From Pseudomonas cannabina (lineage in GTDB: Bacteria; Pseudomonadota; Gammaproteobacteria; Pseudomonadales; Pseudomonadaceae): a DNA stretch of 64,000 nt. Below the pieces are notes generated by a model that saw nothing but the letters and a program-made list of their open reading frames with translations, was not told the DNA's origin and did not search any database. This document shows positions 47,551 through 57,455 of the stretch, one piece after another. The stretch is taken from positions 1,302,001-1,366,000 of the forward strand of contig NZ_FNKU01000001.1 in the NCBI RefSeq assembly GCF_900100365.1. The letters are read 5' to 3'. The position numbers and the translations under genes are program-made. The stretch's first letter is position 1, and each line of letters begins with the position of its first letter.

Positions 47551-47780
47551 TGCTGTTTTTGCCTTGTTCGGGTTTTGCGGAAATGCGCACCGACGCGTCT
47601 GAATGACGGCATCGGCAGGGTGAGGGCCTTGGAAAAAGGCGTCTGTACAATCCGTGTTCAATCGCGCAGAACCAGAGGTGCCGGATACGCGAGCCTTGAG
47701 GGGCGAGAGAGAGCCAGAAGGGCGATGGACGATGCCAGCGCCGCAGCATTATCCTGCAATTCGGTCACAAAGTGCAGCGT

Positions 47781-48977
47781 TTACGCATTCTGCCTGGCGC
47801 GATCCCTGAGCAACGCCAGCAGTGCAGTCAACGGCAGCAGCGTGCCTGCGATCATGACCCAGGTCCAACCGCCGTGGTCGAACAACGGGCTGGCCACCGC
47901 CGAGCCAATCGAACCGCCGATGAAAATGCTGGTCGTGTACAGCGCGTTGAGTCGGCTGCGGCTCGCGGCATCCAGTGCGTAGACGGTGCGCTGGCCCAGC
48001 ACCATGCTGGTTTGCACGCAGAAATCCAGCACCACGCCGGTCACTGCCAGGCCGATCACGCTGTAGACAGGGTGAATCAGGCCCGGCAGGAAACTCAGTG
48101 CGCCGAGCAGCAATGCGCCCAGTGACGCTATCCGGGTGTAGCCGGCGTCCGCCAGCCGACCGCTGATGGGCGCGGCGATGGCGCCAATGGCACCGATCAG
48201 GGCAAAGATTGCGATCTGGGTTTGCGACAGGCCGTGATTGCGCGACAGCTCCAGCGGTGCGGCGGTCCAGAACAGACTGAATGTTGCGAACATGCAGGCC
48301 TGGTAAAACGCACGCTGGCGCAACACCGGCTGAGTACGCAAAAGAGTCCACAGCGAGAACAGCAACTGGCCGTAGGACGCACGATGGTCCGGAAAGCGTT
48401 TCGGCATGGTCGTCGCCAGCACCACACTGATACCGATCATCACCACGGCCGCCGAACCGAACACCGCACGCCAGCCGAAATGGTCAGCCACCAGACTGGC
48501 GATGGGCCGCGCCAGCAAAATCCCCAGCAGCAACCCGCCCATGATGCTGCCGACCACCCGGCCGCGCGATTCTTCCGGTGCCAGATGCGCCGCCAGCGGA
48601 ATCAGCATCTGCACCGACACCGAACTGAAACCCACCAGCAACGACACCAGCAGAAACAGATTCGGCTGTTCGGCAAAAGCAGCGCCCAGCAAGCTGAGCA
48701 CCGCAACCACCGTGGTGACCAGCATCAGCCTGCGGTTTTCCAGCAAATCACCCAGCGGCACCAGAAAGAACAGACCCAGCGCATAACCGATCTGCGTCAG
48801 TGACACGATCAGACTGGCCGCAGTGCTCGACAGTCCGATATCAGGCGCAATCAGCTCGATGATCGGTTGTGCGTAGTAAATGTTGGCGACAATCGCGCCG
48901 CAGCAGAACGCGAACAGCATCACCAGACCGGGCGTCATGGTCACGGCATTATTCGGGGATTGGGACGAGTGGGGCAT
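47781..48977 (-). CDS. MFS transporter (drug/sugar efflux type)
   Basis: A 398-residue major facilitator with about 12 membrane helices. Signatures include ANIYYAQPIIELIAPDIGLSSTAASLIVSLTQIGYALGLFFLVPLGDLLENRRLML, resembling the DHA1-like YgaY/NepI-type group. Stand-alone gene; 218 bp to the RND gene upstream. Substrate unknown. Confidence 0.88.
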   Translation of the reverse strand: MPHSSQSPNNAVTMTPGLVMLFAFCCGAIVANIYYAQPIIELIAPDIGLSSTAASLIVSLTQIGYALGLFFLVPLGDLLENRRLMLVTTVVAVLSLLGAAFAEQPNLFLLVSLLVGFSSVSVQMLIPLAAHLAPEESRGRVVGSIMGGLLLGILLARPIASLVADHFGWRAVFGSAAVVMIGISVVLATTMPKRFPDHRASYGQLLFSLWTLLRTQPVLRQRAFYQACMFATFSLFWTAAPLELSRNHGLSQTQIAIFALIGAIGAIAAPISGRLADAGYTRIASLGALLLGALSFLPGLIHPVYSVIGLAVTGVVLDFCVQTSMVLGQRTVYALDAASRSRLNALYTTSIFIGGSIGSAVASPLFDHGGWTWVMIAGTLLPLTALLALLRDRARQNA

Positions 48978-49195
48978 GAAAAGGTCTCGCTGAGCATAAG
49001 CCTGTCAAGCGCGCAGTGCGCGTGGCAGGTGGGTTTTTGACTGATGGTGAGCAGGCTAACGGTTTTATCGGGGATTAAGTAGGCACGGCGAGTTGATACA
49101 GGATATTTCCGGGAATGATGGATGGAAATGAGTCGAGGCAGGGCGAGCTCGTTACGAGGGGCGGTGGAAATCCAGCGCCATCCCCCCGCCGAGCG

Positions 49196-52100
49196 TCAGT
49201 CCGCCCGCTTGATCCCATAACTCACCACATACAGCGCCGGCAGAAAAAACAACGTCAGCAAGGTGGCCATGGCGATGCCGCCGATCATGGCGATGGCCAT
49301 CGGCCCCCAGAACACTTCGCGGGCGATCGGGATCATGCCGAGACTTGCGGCCGCTGCGGTCAGCAGAATCGGGCGGCAGCGGTGTTCGGTGGCTTTGACC
49401 ACCGACGACCAGGCACTTTCACCAGCGGCGATGAATTCGTCGATCTGGGTCACCAGGATTACCGAGTTGCGGATGATGATGCCGATCAGCGCCAGCACGC
49501 CGAGGATCGCCACGAAGCCCAGCGGGTAGCCGGAAATCAACAACGCAGCGACCACCCCGATCAGCCCGAGTGGCACCACGCTGACCACCAGCAGGATCTT
49601 TTTCACGCTGTGCAGCTGGATCATCAGAAAACTCACCACCAATAGCAGCATCAGCGGCACGACTTTCAGGATCGGCCCTTGTGAGCGTGCGCTGGCCTCG
49701 ACTGCTCCTCCGGTGGCGACCGAGTAGCGCAGTGGCAGGTTGGCGCTGAAGGCGTCGACCTCCGGTTTCAATTGCTTGACCAGTGCGGCCGGTTGCAGCT
49801 TGCCCAGCACGTTGGCCTTGAGGGTGATGGTCGGCAACCGGTCACGACGCCAGACCAGTGGTTGCTCCTGCTCGTAACCGAGTGTGGCGAATGCCAGCAG
49901 TGGCACGGTCGAACCATCCGGTGTCGGGATTTGCAGGTTGCTGAGGGTCTGCACCGAGCTGCGTTCGTCGCTTTCGGCGCGGCCCACCAGGTCGATCAGG
50001 TAAGTGCTGTCACGCACTTGGGTGATGGTGGTGCCGGTGACCAGGCTGTTGAGGATCTGCGCCACGTCTTCGGACGACAGGCCAAACTGACGCACTTTGT
50101 CCTGGGCGATGTCGATCTTCAGCACCTTGCCCGGTTCGTTCCAGTCATAGATCACCTGGCCTATATTGGGGTTGGCGTCGAGAATGGCGGCCAGCGCCAT
50201 GGCCTGGCTGCGGACCTGTTCGATGTCCGGGCCACTGACCCGATACTGCACCGGCCAGCCGACGGGCGGGCCCATGTTCAGCGGCTGCACGTAGCCACCC
50301 ACGCCGACGTAGTCGTCCCGAAAGCGCTGTCGCAGGCGTTCGATCAGGCGATCGCGCGCTACGCCACCCTGACTGACGATCACCAGTTGCCCATAGAACG
50401 GGTTGCTCAATTGTTGATCCAGCGGCAGGTAGAAACGCACCGCGCCCTTGCCGACATATGAGCTCCAGCGCAGCACATCGGGATCGTCCTTGAGCGTGGC
50501 TTCAAAGCGATCCATGGTCTGGCGTGTGCCGTCGATGGAACTGTTTTGCGGCATGTAGATATCGACCAGAATTTCCGGGCGGTCGGAATCCGGAAAGAAC
50601 TGGTTTTGCAGCAGTTTGCCGGCGAACAGAGAGCCGATGAACAGCAGCACGGTGAGGCCGATTACCCACCCGCGATAGTCGAGCGCCTTGTTCAGCAGGT
50701 GACTGAAACCCCGCGCCCAGCGGCCTGGCGCGGCGTGTTGCGCCGAGGCCTTGAGGATGTGCACGCCGATCAGCGGCGCAAACAGCACCGCCACCAGCCA
50801 GGACAGCAATAGCGCCACGGCGATGACGGCGAACATGGTGAACACGTATTCGCCCGCTGAACTGGAATTCAGGCCGATGGGCACGAAACCGGCCACCGTC
50901 ACCAATGTGCCAGTCAGCATCGGGAATGCGGTCGAGGTGTAAGCGTAGGTGGCGGCCTGCGGTAGCGAGTCGCCGCTTTCCAGGCGGGTGACCATCATTT
51001 CCACGGTGATCATCGCATCGTCGACCAGCAGCCCGAGGGCGATGATCAGCGCGCCGAGCGAGATGCGCTGCATGGTGATGCCGCTGTACTCCATGAAGAC
51101 GAAGACCAGCGCCAATACCAGCGGGATCGAACAGGCCACTACCAGACCGGCACGAATGCCGAGGCTGATGAAGCTGACCACCAGCACAATCAGGATCGCT
51201 TCGAACAGCGCGTGGGTGAAGCCGCCGATGGCGTTTTCGACTACTTCCGCCTGGCTGGACACCAGATGCACGTCGATGCCCAGCGGCAGTTCGGTGGTCA
51301 GATCCTCGATGCGCTGCTGCAATTGCGTGCCGAACGCCTGAATGTTGCCGCCTTGCTTCATGGCCACCGCCAGGCCGATCGCCGGTTGGCCGTTGAAACG
51401 GAACAGCGAGGAGGGCGGGTCGGCATAACGGCGTTCAATGGTCGCCAGATCGCTGAGGCGGAAGAACCGGTCGCCGAAACGCAGGTTGACCGCCTCAAGG
51501 TCTTCTTCACTGCTGAACTGACCGCTGGCACGCACCGCAATGCGCTCGGGCCCGGCTTCCATGACGCCTGCCGGAGTGACCGAGTTCTGCGCTTGCAGGC
51601 TTTGCAGCACCTGACGTTGATCGATGCCGAGCGCCGCCAGTTTGCGGATGGAAAAATTCAGGTAGATGACTTCGCGCTGCGCGCCGAGCAGTTCGATCTT
51701 GCCCAGGTTGGGTACGCTGCGGATATCGGCGCGTACCTGTTCGACGTAATCACGCAGTTGGCGAAACGAAAGACCATCGGCGGTGAAGGCGTAGATGCTA
51801 CCGAATACGTCACCGAATTCGTCGTTGAACGCCGGGCCCTGAATGCCGCTCGGCAGCTCGGCGCGCACGTCGTTGATCTTTTTGCGCACCTGATACCACG
51901 CGGCCGGGATGTCGGCGCTGCGGGTTTCACTCTTGAGGAACACGAAAATCGTTGATTCACCGGCCAGCGTGTAACTTTTTACATAATCCAGCGCATCGAT
52001 TTCTTCGAGCTTCTTTTCCAGCCGGTCGGTGACCTGTTGCAGGGTGTCGGGCAAGGTCGCACCCGGCCAGCGGGCCTGAATGACCATGGTCTTGATGGCG

Positions 52101-52231
52101 AACGACGGATCTTCCTCGCGGCCCAGATTCAGGAATGACCAACTGCCCATCAGCAGTGAAACGAACATCATGTACCAGACCAGTGTGCGATGCCTGAGCC
52201 CCCAGGCCGACAGATTGAAACGCTCCTTCAC
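49196..52231 (-). CDS. RND efflux pump inner-membrane transporter, TriC-like
   Basis: A 1011-residue HAE1-type RND permease. It has a first helix at residues 14-33, a large periplasmic loop, then SFISLGIRAGLVVACSIPLVLALVF and the proton-relay helix GLLVDDAMITVEMM with the paired Asp residues. The second half repeats this layout (DEFIAAGESAW, ILLTAAAASLGMIPIAREVFWGPMA). Length and the presence of two adaptor genes upstream match TriC of the P. aeruginosa TriABC pump. The start overlaps the adaptor gene stop by 4 bp. The substrate here is not known. Confidence 0.9.
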   Translation of the reverse strand: MKERFNLSAWGLRHRTLVWYMMFVSLLMGSWSFLNLGREEDPSFAIKTMVIQARWPGATLPDTLQQVTDRLEKKLEEIDALDYVKSYTLAGESTIFVFLKSETRSADIPAAWYQVRKKINDVRAELPSGIQGPAFNDEFGDVFGSIYAFTADGLSFRQLRDYVEQVRADIRSVPNLGKIELLGAQREVIYLNFSIRKLAALGIDQRQVLQSLQAQNSVTPAGVMEAGPERIAVRASGQFSSEEDLEAVNLRFGDRFFRLSDLATIERRYADPPSSLFRFNGQPAIGLAVAMKQGGNIQAFGTQLQQRIEDLTTELPLGIDVHLVSSQAEVVENAIGGFTHALFEAILIVLVVSFISLGIRAGLVVACSIPLVLALVFVFMEYSGITMQRISLGALIIALGLLVDDAMITVEMMVTRLESGDSLPQAATYAYTSTAFPMLTGTLVTVAGFVPIGLNSSSAGEYVFTMFAVIAVALLLSWLVAVLFAPLIGVHILKASAQHAAPGRWARGFSHLLNKALDYRGWVIGLTVLLFIGSLFAGKLLQNQFFPDSDRPEILVDIYMPQNSSIDGTRQTMDRFEATLKDDPDVLRWSSYVGKGAVRFYLPLDQQLSNPFYGQLVIVSQGGVARDRLIERLRQRFRDDYVGVGGYVQPLNMGPPVGWPVQYRVSGPDIEQVRSQAMALAAILDANPNIGQVIYDWNEPGKVLKIDIAQDKVRQFGLSSEDVAQILNSLVTGTTITQVRDSTYLIDLVGRAESDERSSVQTLSNLQIPTPDGSTVPLLAFATLGYEQEQPLVWRRDRLPTITLKANVLGKLQPAALVKQLKPEVDAFSANLPLRYSVATGGAVEASARSQGPILKVVPLMLLLVVSFLMIQLHSVKKILLVVSVVPLGLIGVVAALLISGYPLGFVAILGVLALIGIIIRNSVILVTQIDEFIAAGESAWSSVVKATEHRCRPILLTAAAASLGMIPIAREVFWGPMAIAMIGGIAMATLLTLFFLPALYVVSYGIKRAD

Positions 52232-53328
52232 AAACTGACCTCTCGTTGCATACGCACCTTTTGTCCGGCCTGCATGCCGTTGACCCCGGCAATCACCACT
52301 TTTTCGCCCGCATGCAGCTCGCCACCGAGCTGTACATTCGAGCCGTTGCGCGCTAACACCTGCACCGAACGCGGGCTAAGCGTCGATGTCGACGGATCGA
52401 TCACCCACACCTGGGTCTTGCCGTCACGCTCCAGCACGGCGCTGCCGGGCAGCTCGTGAAGGTTCGGTGCGGCGCCACTGATTTCCACGGTAACGGTCGA
52501 GCCCAGCCGGAAGCTGTCCGGTGTGTGCTGCAAGGCCAGACGCACGCGTTGGGTGCGCGTCCCCGCATCGATCTGCGGCGCCAGTTGGCGAACCTTCGCC
52601 AGAGCCGATACGTGTTCATCCAACTGGGAGATGACGTTGATCTGCCGGTTATCAGCCTGCGCGCCAAGCAACCCCAAGGGCAGATCGACAACCGCTTCGC
52701 GGCTTTCCGGGCGCGCCAGGCTGACCACCGGTTGGCCGGTTGCAATCACCTGACCGACCTCGGCGTGCCAGCCAGTCACCAGACCGTCGAACTCGGCGGT
52801 CAATCGGGTGTAGGACACATGATCATTGGCTTGTTGCAGAGCGACATCGGTCTGTTGGCGGATCGCGTCTTGCGTACGCAGGTCGCTGTTCAATTGATCC
52901 AGATGCGCCCGCGAACCGATGCCGCGTTCGTACAACTGGTCATAACGGACGTGCTCGTCTCGCGCCTGTTGCCAGGCTGCCCGGGCCTTGCCGACTTCTG
53001 CCTGCCGTGCGCGCAGTTGATGCTGCTGATCACCGGGGTCAAGGGTCGCGAGCAGGTCGCCTTTGCGCACCTGTTGCCCGATTTGCGCATGACGCATCGC
53101 CATGCGTCCGGCGACGCGAAAACCGAGTGCCACTTCATATTGCGGCTGAATAGTGCCGGCGAAGCGGCCGGATGCGGCGTTACGCGGGTCGACGATCTCG
53201 GTAAACAGCACGGGGCGTTCGGCGACCGGACGTAGCGGCTTGTCGCGGCAGCCCGGCAGCACGATGATCAGGGCGCAAAACAACCAGAAGGCGCATCTCG
53301 GTCGGGGTTTGTCTGACGCCGGGCTCAT
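52228..53328 (-). CDS. RND periplasmic adaptor lipoprotein, TriB-like
   Basis: A 366-residue membrane fusion protein with a lipoprotein signal (FWLFCALIIVLPGC). It has the first lipoyl half (ALGFRVAGRMAMRHAQIGQQVRKGDLLATLD), a helical hairpin, the second half (LTAEFDGLVTGWHAEVGQVIATGQPVVSLARPE) and a C-terminal beta barrel. It is second in the operon, coupled to both neighbours by 4-bp overlaps. Two different adaptors are required in TriABC pumps. Confidence 0.88.
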   Translation of the reverse strand: MSPASDKPRPRCAFWLFCALIIVLPGCRDKPLRPVAERPVLFTEIVDPRNAASGRFAGTIQPQYEVALGFRVAGRMAMRHAQIGQQVRKGDLLATLDPGDQQHQLRARQAEVGKARAAWQQARDEHVRYDQLYERGIGSRAHLDQLNSDLRTQDAIRQQTDVALQQANDHVSYTRLTAEFDGLVTGWHAEVGQVIATGQPVVSLARPESREAVVDLPLGLLGAQADNRQINVISQLDEHVSALAKVRQLAPQIDAGTRTQRVRLALQHTPDSFRLGSTVTVEISGAAPNLHELPGSAVLERDGKTQVWVIDPSTSTLSPRSVQVLARNGSNVQLGGELHAGEKVVIAGVNGMQAGQKVRMQREVSL

Positions 53329-54548
53329 CGGACCACCTCCGGGCCACGCAGCGAGAGCGCCGCTGACGCCGCTGTTGCGGCCGAGGCGCGTCCGGCCACC
53401 TCGACCTTTTGCCCGGCGTAGAGAAATTGCAGCCCTCGGGAAACCACTTGATCGCCCTCGGACAACCCTTCGGAAACCAGCACCTGGCCCTGTTCGTAAC
53501 GGAGCACTTTCACAGGCGCCAGCCGGACTGTCGCCTGCTCATCAACCAGCCATACCGCAGGCTTGCCCTGTGTGCGGCTCAACGCCGACCAGGGCAGGGC
53601 AAACGCTGACTGCGAGCGGGTTTCAAGGCGTGCGCTGACCACGCTGCCCAGCGCAGGGACGGTGGCGTCGTCCGGCAATGCCACCCGCACCCGCAACGTT
53701 CCGTTGGCGGCAGACACGATAGGGGTGATTTCGCGGATGACACCGCTCAGCCGGATATTCGGCTGACCCAGCGGGCTCACCGTGATTGACACGCCGGTCT
53801 GATCGCTGCGCAACAGCGACTCGTAGGCAAAGAACACGGCTTCGCGCTCGCCGTCGTGGGCGAGGCTGAACACCGGTGTGGCGGCTTGTACCACTTGGCC
53901 TTCTTCGGCGTGCCGGGCGGTGATGACGCCATTGGCCACTGCGACCAGTTCGGTGTAACCCACCTGATCACGCGCAGTGGCCCGTTGCGCTTGCAAAGCG
54001 GCCAGATCCCCGCGAGCGCTGTCCAGGCCCGAGCGGGCTTTCTGGTACTCGCTGAGGTTGGTATAGCCTTTGGGAAGCAGTATTTGCTGACGCTGATAAT
54101 TCTGCTCTGCCAGGTGCAGGCGTGATTCCCGAACCGCGACCTCAGCGTTGACAGAGGCCAGATCGTTCTTCTGTTCGCGTGGGTCCAGCCTGGCCAGCAC
54201 TTGATTGGCGCGCACCCGGTCCCCGACATCCACGTAGCGTTTGACCAGCTTGCCGGACACCCGAAAAGCTTGCTCGGTCACCTTGCGCGCCTGAATATCG
54301 CCGGTCAGGACCACGCTGTTGGTGATATTCATGGCCGTCACAGGCTGCACCGCGACCCGCACCAGCGCTTTGTCTGCGGACTTTCCGGCAGAGCAGGCGC
54401 TGAGTGAGAGCAGCGAAACAAGGCCCAGCGCCAGGGCGGGGTGGAAGGTGTTGAAATTCAGCGGTCGGAATATTCCGCAGGCACGGCAAAGCGCACGCAA
54501 CTGCGTTGCAAGAGAAAAAGTCGTCAACGGATGGCACTGCCCGATCAA
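53325..54548 (-). CDS. RND periplasmic adaptor lipoprotein, TriA-like
   Basis: A membrane fusion protein of up to 407 residues with a lipobox (LVSLLSLSAC), lipoyl halves (AFRVSGKLVKRYVDVGDRVRANQVLARLD; VAVANGVITARHAEEGQVVQAATPVFSLA) and a coiled hairpin between. No ATG precedes the signal peptide; TTG at 54548 or an internal TTG about 16 codons later must serve, which suggests weak translation or an undetected start. It lies 74 bp after rhlA on the same strand with no obvious terminator between. Confidence 0.85.
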   Translation of the reverse strand: MIGQCHPLTTFSLATQLRALCRACGIFRPLNFNTFHPALALGLVSLLSLSACSAGKSADKALVRVAVQPVTAMNITNSVVLTGDIQARKVTEQAFRVSGKLVKRYVDVGDRVRANQVLARLDPREQKNDLASVNAEVAVRESRLHLAEQNYQRQQILLPKGYTNLSEYQKARSGLDSARGDLAALQAQRATARDQVGYTELVAVANGVITARHAEEGQVVQAATPVFSLAHDGEREAVFFAYESLLRSDQTGVSITVSPLGQPNIRLSGVIREITPIVSAANGTLRVRVALPDDATVPALGSVVSARLETRSQSAFALPWSALSRTQGKPAVWLVDEQATVRLAPVKVLRYEQGQVLVSEGLSEGDQVVSRGLQFLYAGQKVEVAGRASAATAASAALSLRGPEVVR

Positions 54549-54622
54549 GTAAGCCGCTATTCATGAATGACCGCGTCACGCCGGAAAAGCCGATGAGCTT
54601 CCCGGACGTTGACGGTGATGTT

Positions 54623-55486
54623 TCATGCCATCGCAGTGACGCTGGGCCACACTTCGCTTCTGGCTTCGGTGCCCAGAAACTGCAGTGCCGTTTTTTGCGA
54701 ATGGTGCCAGGCCGCCTTGCTTTCCAAATCCAGAAAGTGCCCGGTGTCCGGAACTACGTTGAAGCTGCTTTTGGCAATGTAATTGGAAAACATGCGGGCA
54801 TCTTCGACGGTGGTGTATTCATCCTTCTCGCCGTTGATGAACAACACCGGGATCTTGATCGATGAAAAACGCTCGACGTAGTTACTGGCACTTAGTGTGC
54901 GAATCTGGCTGATATGGAAGTCGATCTGCGCGTACTCGTGTTCGGCGAGACTGATCAGATGCTTGTAGTTGTAGAGCTTGAACAGGCGAGGCAGGTACTT
55001 GCCAACGGTGTCGTTGAGCAGTGCGCCGATCTTGCGTTTCTCGCGGGCGGCGAGGTACACCTGAGCGTTGTCGATGTAGTCGAGCATGGGTTCGTTGAGG
55101 ACCGGCGAAAACGAGCTGATGATCGCCTTTTCAACGGATGCCGGGCATTCGGCAAGCGCCAGCAGGGCCGAGACACCGCCCCACGACACTGAAAGCAGGT
55201 AGTTGACCTGGTACAGATCGATCAACTGGAGAAGGATTTTTACTTCATCTTCCTTGCTGACGATCATGTCATCCGAGTTATGTGCCCGGGATTGCCCCGA
55301 AAAAGGCAGGTCGAACAACACCAAGTTGTAGTGGGGTTGCAGGTACTTGACTGTCTGTCCGAAAGAGCCGGTTGTCGACAGTGCGCCGTTGACGAGCAAG
55401 ATGGTCTTGGCGTCGCTGTTTTTCCAGTAAGTCTCGGTGTAAACCTTGTACTCACCTACGCTTAAAATCTTTGATTGTGCGCCCAT
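54623..55486 (-). CDS. rhlA: 3-(3-hydroxyalkanoyloxy)alkanoic acid synthase RhlA
   Basis: A 287-residue alpha/beta-hydrolase-fold enzyme that joins two beta-hydroxyacyl-ACPs into the surfactant HAA, used for swarming in P. syringae. Strong RhlA features are LVNGALSTTGSFGQTVKYL, VLFDLPFSGQSRAHN, the nucleophile Ser101 in SVSWGGVSALLALAE, LLNDTVGKYLPRLFK, FINGEKDEYTT and TGHFLDLESK. A GGGAGG site precedes the ATG. RhlB and RhlC (rhamnosyltransferases) are absent here, so the product should be free HAA rather than rhamnolipid. Confidence 0.92.
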   Translation of the reverse strand: MGAQSKILSVGEYKVYTETYWKNSDAKTILLVNGALSTTGSFGQTVKYLQPHYNLVLFDLPFSGQSRAHNSDDMIVSKEDEVKILLQLIDLYQVNYLLSVSWGGVSALLALAECPASVEKAIISSFSPVLNEPMLDYIDNAQVYLAAREKRKIGALLNDTVGKYLPRLFKLYNYKHLISLAEHEYAQIDFHISQIRTLSASNYVERFSSIKIPVLFINGEKDEYTTVEDARMFSNYIAKSSFNVVPDTGHFLDLESKAAWHHSQKTALQFLGTEARSEVWPSVTAMA

Positions 55487-56025
55487 AATAGCCTCCCAGC
55501 CGATGTCGATCCCACGATAAGTACTGCTTTCTCTGCCCGGGCAGCCATGCTTGAGCCTCGCCTGGTTAATGGCGAAATCCGGTGAGTTATTATTTTGGGT
55601 AAAACAGGAAACGCTGTAGCGATTGCACTTGATGCCCGGCTATAGATAACCCAGTGCCATCAGACCGACAAGTCACTGGCGTCATTAAAATGTAGGCCAG
55701 TTCACATTTTGGCTATGGAGGGGGTAGCGGGACGTTCGAGAGCTCACAGGGGTTGTTCGGGGAAAAACGAGCTAAAGCGCCCGAAAAGCTCAATTAATGG
55801 TCGGAACTTGTGCGCGCTGAAACGGTCAAGCCAAGTCACATCTTGAAACATACTGTTACAAAATATGGCTTGGCAAGCCGCGCCAGATTACTATCGAAAC
55901 GTCGAAAGCGTTGATCCAGAGGCTTCAAGTTTGTCAAAAAGCAGGCACGCAGTAGCACTCGGAAAAACCGGTTCGCTGTTTCGGGCTGACGATGGGAAAT
56001 AGAAAGAACGCGCAAAAGGGGGTGG
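55487..56025. other. Intergenic region upstream of rhlA
   Basis: A 539-bp gap without a supported gene. It presumably holds the rhlA promoter. Visible structure includes the inverted repeat CCAGTG/CACTGG (about 55651-55679) and the short palindrome GGCTTGGCAAGCC near 55867. Neither is identified. An untranslated RNA cannot be excluded. Confidence 0.4.
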
Positions 56026-56026
56026 A

Positions 56027-56052
56027 AAATCCCCGTCAAGTCGGGGATTTTT
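56027..56052 (-). terminator. Terminator of the two-component operon
   Basis: Stem AAAATCCCCG with CGGGGATTTTT, a few bp after the sensor kinase stop on the minus strand. T-runs occur on both sides, so it may work in both directions. Confidence 0.85.
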
Positions 56053-56057
56053 ACTGA

Positions 56058-57455
56058 TCAGGTCAGTGCGTGGGCCGGGCGACATTCCAGCAGCAGGCTG
56101 GCGCCGCCGTATACGCTGGTGCCGATCTGCAGCGTAAAGCCGTGCAGATTGACGATAGCGGCGACGACAGACAAGCCAAGCCCGAACCCGCTGTGCTCGT
56201 TGCCGGTTTCACTGCGATAGAAGCGCTGAAACACTGCATCGCGCTCGGCGACCGGGATGCCCGGCCCGGAATCCTGTACTTCGATACATGGCGTGGTGCC
56301 GTCTTTAGTCGCGTAAGCGCTGATTTTCACGACCCCGCCTGCAGGGGTGAATTTGATTGCGTTGCCCAGCAGGTTGGTCAGTGCTTCGAACAGTAGCGCC
56401 CGGTCACCCACCAGGCTGGGCAACGGGTCTTGCAGTTCCAGCAGCAGGGTGATCTGGTCTTCTTCGGCCAACGGCAGGTAAAAGTCGTGTAACTCCTGCA
56501 GCAGTGGTTGCAACTGCAACTCGACGAACGCCGAGCGTCGCTGACGGTCTTCCAGTTCCGAAATTCGCAACAGCCCCCGGAAGCGCGCCATGAGCGTATC
56601 GGCTTCGCCAATCACCTGAGCGATCTGCGTGGCGTGGCTGGAGTCAGGTGCTGATTGCTGCTGAATGCGGTACAGCTGGGCGCGAAGGCGGGTCAGTGGG
56701 GTGCGCAGATCATGGGCGATATTGTCGCAGACACCTTTTACCTCGTTCATGAGCTTCTCGATACGGTCGAGCATGGCGTTGACGATCACCGCCAGCATGT
56801 CCAGTTCGTCGCGCCGGTTGGAAACCGGCAGGCGCCCGGCCATGTCGCCCTCGATGATCGATTCGGCGCTGGCCTGAATGGCCCTGATGCGCCGCAACGG
56901 GCGGCGACGCAGCAAGTGCCAGCCTGCAACGCCCGGAATAATCGTCAGCGAGATGCCCCACAGCAAGGCGTGCAGAATCAGCGTGCTGACGGCGAACAGC
57001 GAACCGTTCTCGCGAACCAGCACCAGCCAGCGGCCATCCTGGGTGCGGTTGACAATGGCATCGCAGCTGCCTTGCGGCATCCCCGGATCTTCCGATTCGA
57101 TGCAGTCGTTCAACACATGGATCTGCCCGTCGATGGGCAGGTTTTTCGGGATGCTGTTGATGGGTCCGGCGACCGGGCGGAAGTTTTGGTCGAACAGGCC
57201 GTAGGCGTCCACCGAGCGGGTATCGAAGGTCATGCTGGTCGCGAGGGCGTCTTCCAGCGCCTGACCCTCGAAGCGCGAAAACAATTGCTGCCGATGGGTC
57301 AGGGAGTGGCGGGCGAGGGTATCCAGATAAGAAGTGACTTCCCAGTACAAAACGCCAAGGAGGATCACGCTCCACGCCACGAATAGAGAACTGTACAGCG
57401 CCAATAATCGGCTTGTAGACGATCGCCAGCCCTTAGACGGGTTCGGCAATAACAT
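56058..57455 (-). CDS. Two-component sensor histidine kinase
   Basis: A 465-residue membrane kinase with two membrane helices (about residues 17-38 and 155-176) enclosing a periplasmic domain of about 115 residues containing two cysteines (NDCIESED, GSCDA). A HAMP domain follows. The dimerisation helix carries the phospho-acceptor His248 in DNIAHDLRTPLTRLR, and the ATPase domain has N (LLGNAIKFT), G1 (DSGPGIP) and G2 (GFGLGLSVV) boxes. It overlaps the response regulator by 23 bp. The stimulus is unknown. Confidence 0.93.
   Translation of the reverse strand: MLLPNPSKGWRSSTSRLLALYSSLFVAWSVILLGVLYWEVTSYLDTLARHSLTHRQQLFSRFEGQALEDALATSMTFDTRSVDAYGLFDQNFRPVAGPINSIPKNLPIDGQIHVLNDCIESEDPGMPQGSCDAIVNRTQDGRWLVLVRENGSLFAVSTLILHALLWGISLTIIPGVAGWHLLRRRPLRRIRAIQASAESIIEGDMAGRLPVSNRRDELDMLAVIVNAMLDRIEKLMNEVKGVCDNIAHDLRTPLTRLRAQLYRIQQQSAPDSSHATQIAQVIGEADTLMARFRGLLRISELEDRQRRSAFVELQLQPLLQELHDFYLPLAEEDQITLLLELQDPLPSLVGDRALLFEALTNLLGNAIKFTPAGGVVKISAYATKDGTTPCIEVQDSGPGIPVAERDAVFQRFYRSETGNEHSGFGLGLSVVAAIVNLHGFTLQIGTSVYGGASLLLECRPAHALT

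Noticed and set aside
54623..55486. Rhamnolipid synthesis operon
   Set aside because: Only rhlA is present; no rhamnosyltransferase gene follows, so HAA rather than rhamnolipid is expected.
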